This document shows, one piece after another, positions 60,984 to 64,000 of a stretch of DNA of 64,000 nucleotides; position 1 is the first letter of the stretch, and each line of letters opens with the position of its first letter. The stretch comes from a bacterium. Lineage in GTDB: Bacteria > Krumholzibacteriota > Krumholzibacteriia > Krumholzibacteriales > Krumholzibacteriaceae. The notes under the pieces are model-generated. The model made no database searches, was not told the DNA's origin, and was given only the letters and a program-made list of their open reading frames with translations. The position numbers and the translations under genes were made by a program. Location: contig CP070727.1 in assembly GCA_020350885.1 (NCBI GenBank), positions 282,813 through 346,812 on the forward strand, given 5' to 3'.

Positions 60984-62078
60984 TTACCGTAGCGAACGCC
61001 GAATCGCTGTGACAAGCGGACCGGCTGTGAACCGTACGGGATCGGCCGCCGGAAGACCGGTCTCTCTTGCAGCCGACTCGATGGCCGCCTGCGCATCCCT
61101 GTCGTCGAGATCGAAGGTATTGAGGGCGATACCCAGAACGGGCACACGCTTTATCCCCTCTATCGCGCATTCATAGATCGAGACCAATCGGGAGAGCGGC
61201 GGAATGGGAATCTGGTACTCGCGCACCATCGTTCTCGTCGGCTGATGGCACAGGATCGCACCTTTCGGCAGCGCGCCCGATATCATGCCGACGGTTACAC
61301 CCGCATATCCCGGATGGATAAGCGAACCCTGTCCCTCGAGGATCACAACATCCATTCCAGGAGCCGCCTCACAGACCAAGCGCTCGGTGGCGCCGCCGAT
61401 AAAATCCGCCACGACCCTGTCTATCGGAATACCCCTGCCGGTGATCATGATTCCCGTTTGACCCGATGCAGCAAAGCCTACCTTCAAACCGGCGGCCCGA
61501 AGAGCATGTGTAATCTCCATGGATGCGGTCATCTTACCGGTGTTGCAATCGGACCCGACGGTAAGGATTACCGGGCAGAAGGGGCATTCGTTTCCCGATG
61601 AGACTCCAAGATCGTCGGGAGGTTTCCTCACGTCCCAGAGTGTGACGCCGTGCTCGCGGACGAGTGCTGCGAGTTCCCCGTCATCACCCAGGAACTGATG
61701 CATGCCGCTTATGATGTGGAGTCCCGAGCGGATCGCCGCAACAATCGTCCGGCGGGCATTCGGCGGCAGCATGCCGCCCCTGGGAGCGGTGCCGAGCACC
61801 AGGCAGTCGGGGTTCGCTGTGAGCGCCTCGTCGAGATTGGCGACGACCGGGATCGTTCCCCCCCAGCCGAGCACCCCGCCGACCGTTGCAGGCGCCTTCG
61901 AGGAGTCGATAACGGCTACCACCTCTTCCGGAACATACCGCACGAGGCAAACCGCCGTCTTTGCACCGAGCGGGGAGAAACAGCCATCGGCAAGGATCAC
62001 CATCCTCCGTTTCCCGACCGCTACCGGAAGCGGATAGGCATCATCCCGTATCTTACGTCCTGTGCTATTCGAACTCAT
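60984..62078 (-). CDS. DUF1611 family P-loop protein (DgcN-like)
   Basis: 364 residues from the ATG at 62076-62078, overlapping the CNNM gene by 14 bases; a TTG adds five residues. The N-terminal Rossmann-like part (GCFSPLGAKTAVCLVRY, VLGTAPRGG) is followed by a P-loop domain with VGSDCNTGKMTAS and DVVILEGQGSLIHPGY. These match DUF1611, whose characterised members (DgcN) act in D-glutamate catabolism as N-acetyltransferases; the assignment to that substrate is by family only. Cytoplasmic. Confidence 0.88.
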   Translation of the reverse strand: MSSNSTGRKIRDDAYPLPVAVGKRRMVILADGCFSPLGAKTAVCLVRYVPEEVVAVIDSSKAPATVGGVLGWGGTIPVVANLDEALTANPDCLVLGTAPRGGMLPPNARRTIVAAIRSGLHIISGMHQFLGDDGELAALVREHGVTLWDVRKPPDDLGVSSGNECPFCPVILTVGSDCNTGKMTASMEITHALRAAGLKVGFAASGQTGIMITGRGIPIDRVVADFIGGATERLVCEAAPGMDVVILEGQGSLIHPGYAGVTVGMISGALPKGAILCHQPTRTMVREYQIPIPPLSRLVSIYECAIEGIKRVPVLGIALNTFDLDDRDAQAAIESAARETGLPAADPVRFTAGPLVTAIRRSLR

Positions 62079-63045
62079 TTGCGATATCCCCAACGATATT
62101 TTCCAGTACGTCCTCGAGGGTGACGACTCCCTCTATCTCACCATGCGGGCCCGTGACCACCGCCATATGCATAGCTTCCCGCTTCATCGTTACCAGCAGC
62201 TTCTCAGCGGATTCATCCCCCCGAACGCATAAGGGCGGATGCATGACGGATGAGAGCTCTTCACCACCGTCGAGACCGAGCAGATCGAACAGCGAGATGA
62301 TTCCGCAGATTCGTCCATCATCCGGTGCGACGATCGGGAAGCGGGAGAAGGTATGTCTGTTCGCCTCCTCGATCACCTCCTCGACGGAGGCTGTGACCGG
62401 AAACGAGACGACATGTTCGATCGGTACCATGAGCTCGCGTGCACGCACCCGCTGGAAGCCGAAAACACGATTGATGATCAACCGTTCCCGCCGCTCAACA
62501 GAACCTTCCTTCTTGCCTCGCCGGTACAGGTAGATCAATTCCTCACGGGTCGAGAGAAGCTTTGAGCTGTCACGCTGTAAACCCGTAAGCCGCATCAACC
62601 CCCGTGCGAGAAGAGTGGCGGGGATCACAAGCGGAATAAGAATATAATAAAAAAGGATCAGGGCGGGGGCCGAAATGATCGAGATGCGGTCCGCATGATA
62701 GAGGAATGCCGACTTCGGGATAACTTCTCCGATGATGAGGATCAGGGGCGTCATGACGACAGTCGCAACAACCGAGCCGCTTTCGTGAAAGATATGAACG
62801 AAGAGCGCCGTCGCAGCGGCAGTGCATGTAATCACGGCGAGGTTCGTTCCTACAAGAACGACGCTGAAGAAACGTTCTGGTACGGTAAGGAGTTTTTCGA
62901 GTGCGCGTGCCCGCCAGGAACCTGCATCCGCCCGGTACCGCAGCCGCACCTTGCTGCACGAGATGACAGCCGTCTCGGAACCGGCGAAGAAAGCGGCCAG
63001 CACGATAGTGACAACGACCACAAGGACTGCTCTACCGGGGGACAT
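62065..63045 (-). CDS. CNNM/CorC-type membrane protein with CBS domains
   Basis: 326 residues from the ATG at 63043-63045 (GGAGAGGT upstream), overlapping the next CNNM gene by 14 bases. DUF21/CNNM transmembrane domain (GRAVLVVVVTIVLAAFFAGSETAVIS, GEVIPKSAFLYHADRI) followed by two CBS domains (VMVPIEHVVSFP-like segment, GVVTLEDVLENIVGDIANEF). Related proteins transport Mg2+ or Co2+. No CorC_HlyC C-terminal domain, unlike the upstream paralogue. Confidence 0.92.
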   Translation of the reverse strand: MSPGRAVLVVVVTIVLAAFFAGSETAVISCSKVRLRYRADAGSWRARALEKLLTVPERFFSVVLVGTNLAVITCTAAATALFVHIFHESGSVVATVVMTPLILIIGEVIPKSAFLYHADRISIISAPALILFYYILIPLVIPATLLARGLMRLTGLQRDSSKLLSTREELIYLYRRGKKEGSVERRERLIINRVFGFQRVRARELMVPIEHVVSFPVTASVEEVIEEANRHTFSRFPIVAPDDGRICGIISLFDLLGLDGGEELSSVMHPPLCVRGDESAEKLLVTMKREAMHMAVVTGPHGEIEGVVTLEDVLENIVGDIANEFE

Positions 63046-64000
63046 CGGGCACCTCTCCTTCACCGAGCCGCTCGATCTTGAGTCGATGTACCCTCCTCTG
63101 CTCGGCGGATAGAATGAGAAAACGGAGACCTTCGAGCTCGAACGCTTCACCTTCACGCGGTATCCTCCCCACCATCTCGGTGAGATAACCGGCTATCGTT
63201 TCAACCTCATCGGATTCGAGATCGGTGCGAAAGATCTCGTTGAAGTCCTCGATCCGCATATCACCCTCGGTTACTATGGAGTGTTCATTGAGGAGCATGT
63301 ATTCGTCGACCTTTGGCTCCCGGCGGTCGCGAATTTCTCCGAAGATCTCCTCGAGAATATCTTCCAACGTCACGATACCGGCGAAGGAACCATGCTCGTC
63401 GACGACGATTACCAGATGTTCATGGGACGAAATGAGTTCTCCGAAGAGCTCCCGAATCCGTTTGCTCTCGGGAGTGAATCTGCTCGGGCGCATGATATCC
63501 CGGAGAGAGAGCCTTTCATCACGCTTGTGGCGAAGAAGATCCTTCGCATGCAGCACACCTACGAGATTGTCGGGTTGCCCCTCGTAGAGCGGAACGCGGC
63601 TGAATCCATGACTGCGAACCTGATGCACCGCCTCCATCAACGGTGTCCTGACATCGAGGGCGAACACGTCGACCCGGGGAGTGAGTATCTCGTGCACCGT
63701 AGTCTGGGCAAAGAGAAAGAGGTTGGTAAGTACCTCTTTCTCGAATGCATCGAACAGACCCTGCTGGTAGCCGGTTTCGACCGCTTTTGCGAGCTCGTGG
63801 GCACGGTACTCGACCTGGCTCTCACCGAAAATTTCCCGGCTCTTGTCAACGGCGGCATTGGCGATCGCTTCGAGTATCATCCGGATTGGTGTGAACACGA
63901 CAATGAAGAATCGGATCACCGGGATGGCCGCCACGGAGAACCTATCCGCATTCTTGATCGCCAGGCTCTTGGGTGTTATTTCACCGAACACGAGGATGAG
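63032..64000 (-). CDS. CNNM/CorC-type protein with CBS and CorC_HlyC domains, partial at N-terminus
   Basis: The frame continues past base 64000, so the N-terminal membrane part is missing; 322 residues are seen. What remains starts in the end of the DUF21 domain (FGEITPKSLAIKNADRFS), then two CBS domains (LTPRVDVFALD, GFSRVPLYEGQPDN, FAGIVTLEDILEEIFGEIRD) and the CorC_HlyC domain (MRIEDFNEIFRTDL, GRIPREGEAFELEGLRFLI). Divalent-cation efflux is the usual role. With the adjacent gene it makes a paralogous pair of membrane proteins that may form a heterodimer. Confidence 0.93.
   Translation of the reverse strand, partial: LILVFGEITPKSLAIKNADRFSVAAIPVIRFFIVVFTPIRMILEAIANAAVDKSREIFGESQVEYRAHELAKAVETGYQQGLFDAFEKEVLTNLFLFAQTTVHEILTPRVDVFALDVRTPLMEAVHQVRSHGFSRVPLYEGQPDNLVGVLHAKDLLRHKRDERLSLRDIMRPSRFTPESKRIRELFGELISSHEHLVIVVDEHGSFAGIVTLEDILEEIFGEIRDRREPKVDEYMLLNEHSIVTEGDMRIEDFNEIFRTDLESDEVETIAGYLTEMVGRIPREGEAFELEGLRFLILSAEQRRVHRLKIERLGEGEVPDVPR

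Overview
The window reads as one continuous stretch of a Gram-negative bacterial chromosome of roughly mid-50s percent GC. It is densely packed with genes on both strands and shows no insertion sequences, phage genes, rRNA, tRNA or CRISPR arrays that I could find. Lipoprotein signal peptides are abundant, an outer-membrane beta-barrel candidate is present, and a giant secreted protease ends in a PNPFNP/FlgD-like tail. Together with a full Rnf complex and an Etf/menaquinone-type oxidoreductase operon, this points to an FCB-group or related candidate phylum (Krumholzibacteriota, Eisenbacteria or Zixibacteria-like). That placement is inference; no rRNA is present to settle it.

Layout. 1-7435 (minus): secreted proteins and lipoproteins, comprising an NHL/PD40 beta-propeller protein cut by the window edge, a TPR protein, a zinc-protease lipoprotein, a lipoprotein of unknown function and a degenerate UshA-like lipoprotein. 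7726-14764 (plus): a TPR lipoprotein, a sensor kinase and an NtrC-type regulator, then a sigma-54 promoter with an upstream palindrome in front of three envelope genes. 14953-20946: a ferredoxin, an acyl-CoA dehydrogenase/EtfB/EtfA/FeS-membrane oxidoreductase operon (minus) and a YkgJ-type cysteine-cluster protein. 21051-30901 (minus): a gingipain-like protease, ClpB and a matrixin-like lipoprotein. 31042-33244 (minus): a ParA ATPase fused to a glycogen-binding CBM48 domain, followed by a MinD-like protein lacking Walker A and a small unknown protein. 33578-35658 (minus): a DUF212 membrane protein and a peptide-binding protein.

36057-39546 (plus): NamZ, MurU and AmgK homologues, which together form a MurNAc salvage route, then a half-size Gdt1. 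39595-43309 (minus): an elongation-factor-like small protein and an SbcC/SbcD-type (YhaN/YhaO-like) pair. 43430-50819 (plus): fused FtcD, glucose-6-phosphate isomerase, ApbE, a CX4CH cytochrome, two membrane proteins (one of 31 residues) and an Asp-box propeller lipoprotein. 50858-56349 (minus): rnfABCDGE. 56540-64000: radical SAM, AcpS, two nuclease-fold proteins, a PpiC-type foldase, a DUF1611 protein and two CNNM/CorC proteins, the last cut by the window edge.

The genes suggest respiratory or fermentative energy conservation through Rnf (flavinylated by ApbE) and through Etf to quinone, with active peptidoglycan recycling. The two most interesting regions are the ParA-CBM48 locus, which may position or segregate a glycogen-like polymer, and the two-component/sigma-54 envelope module at 7.7-14.8 kb.
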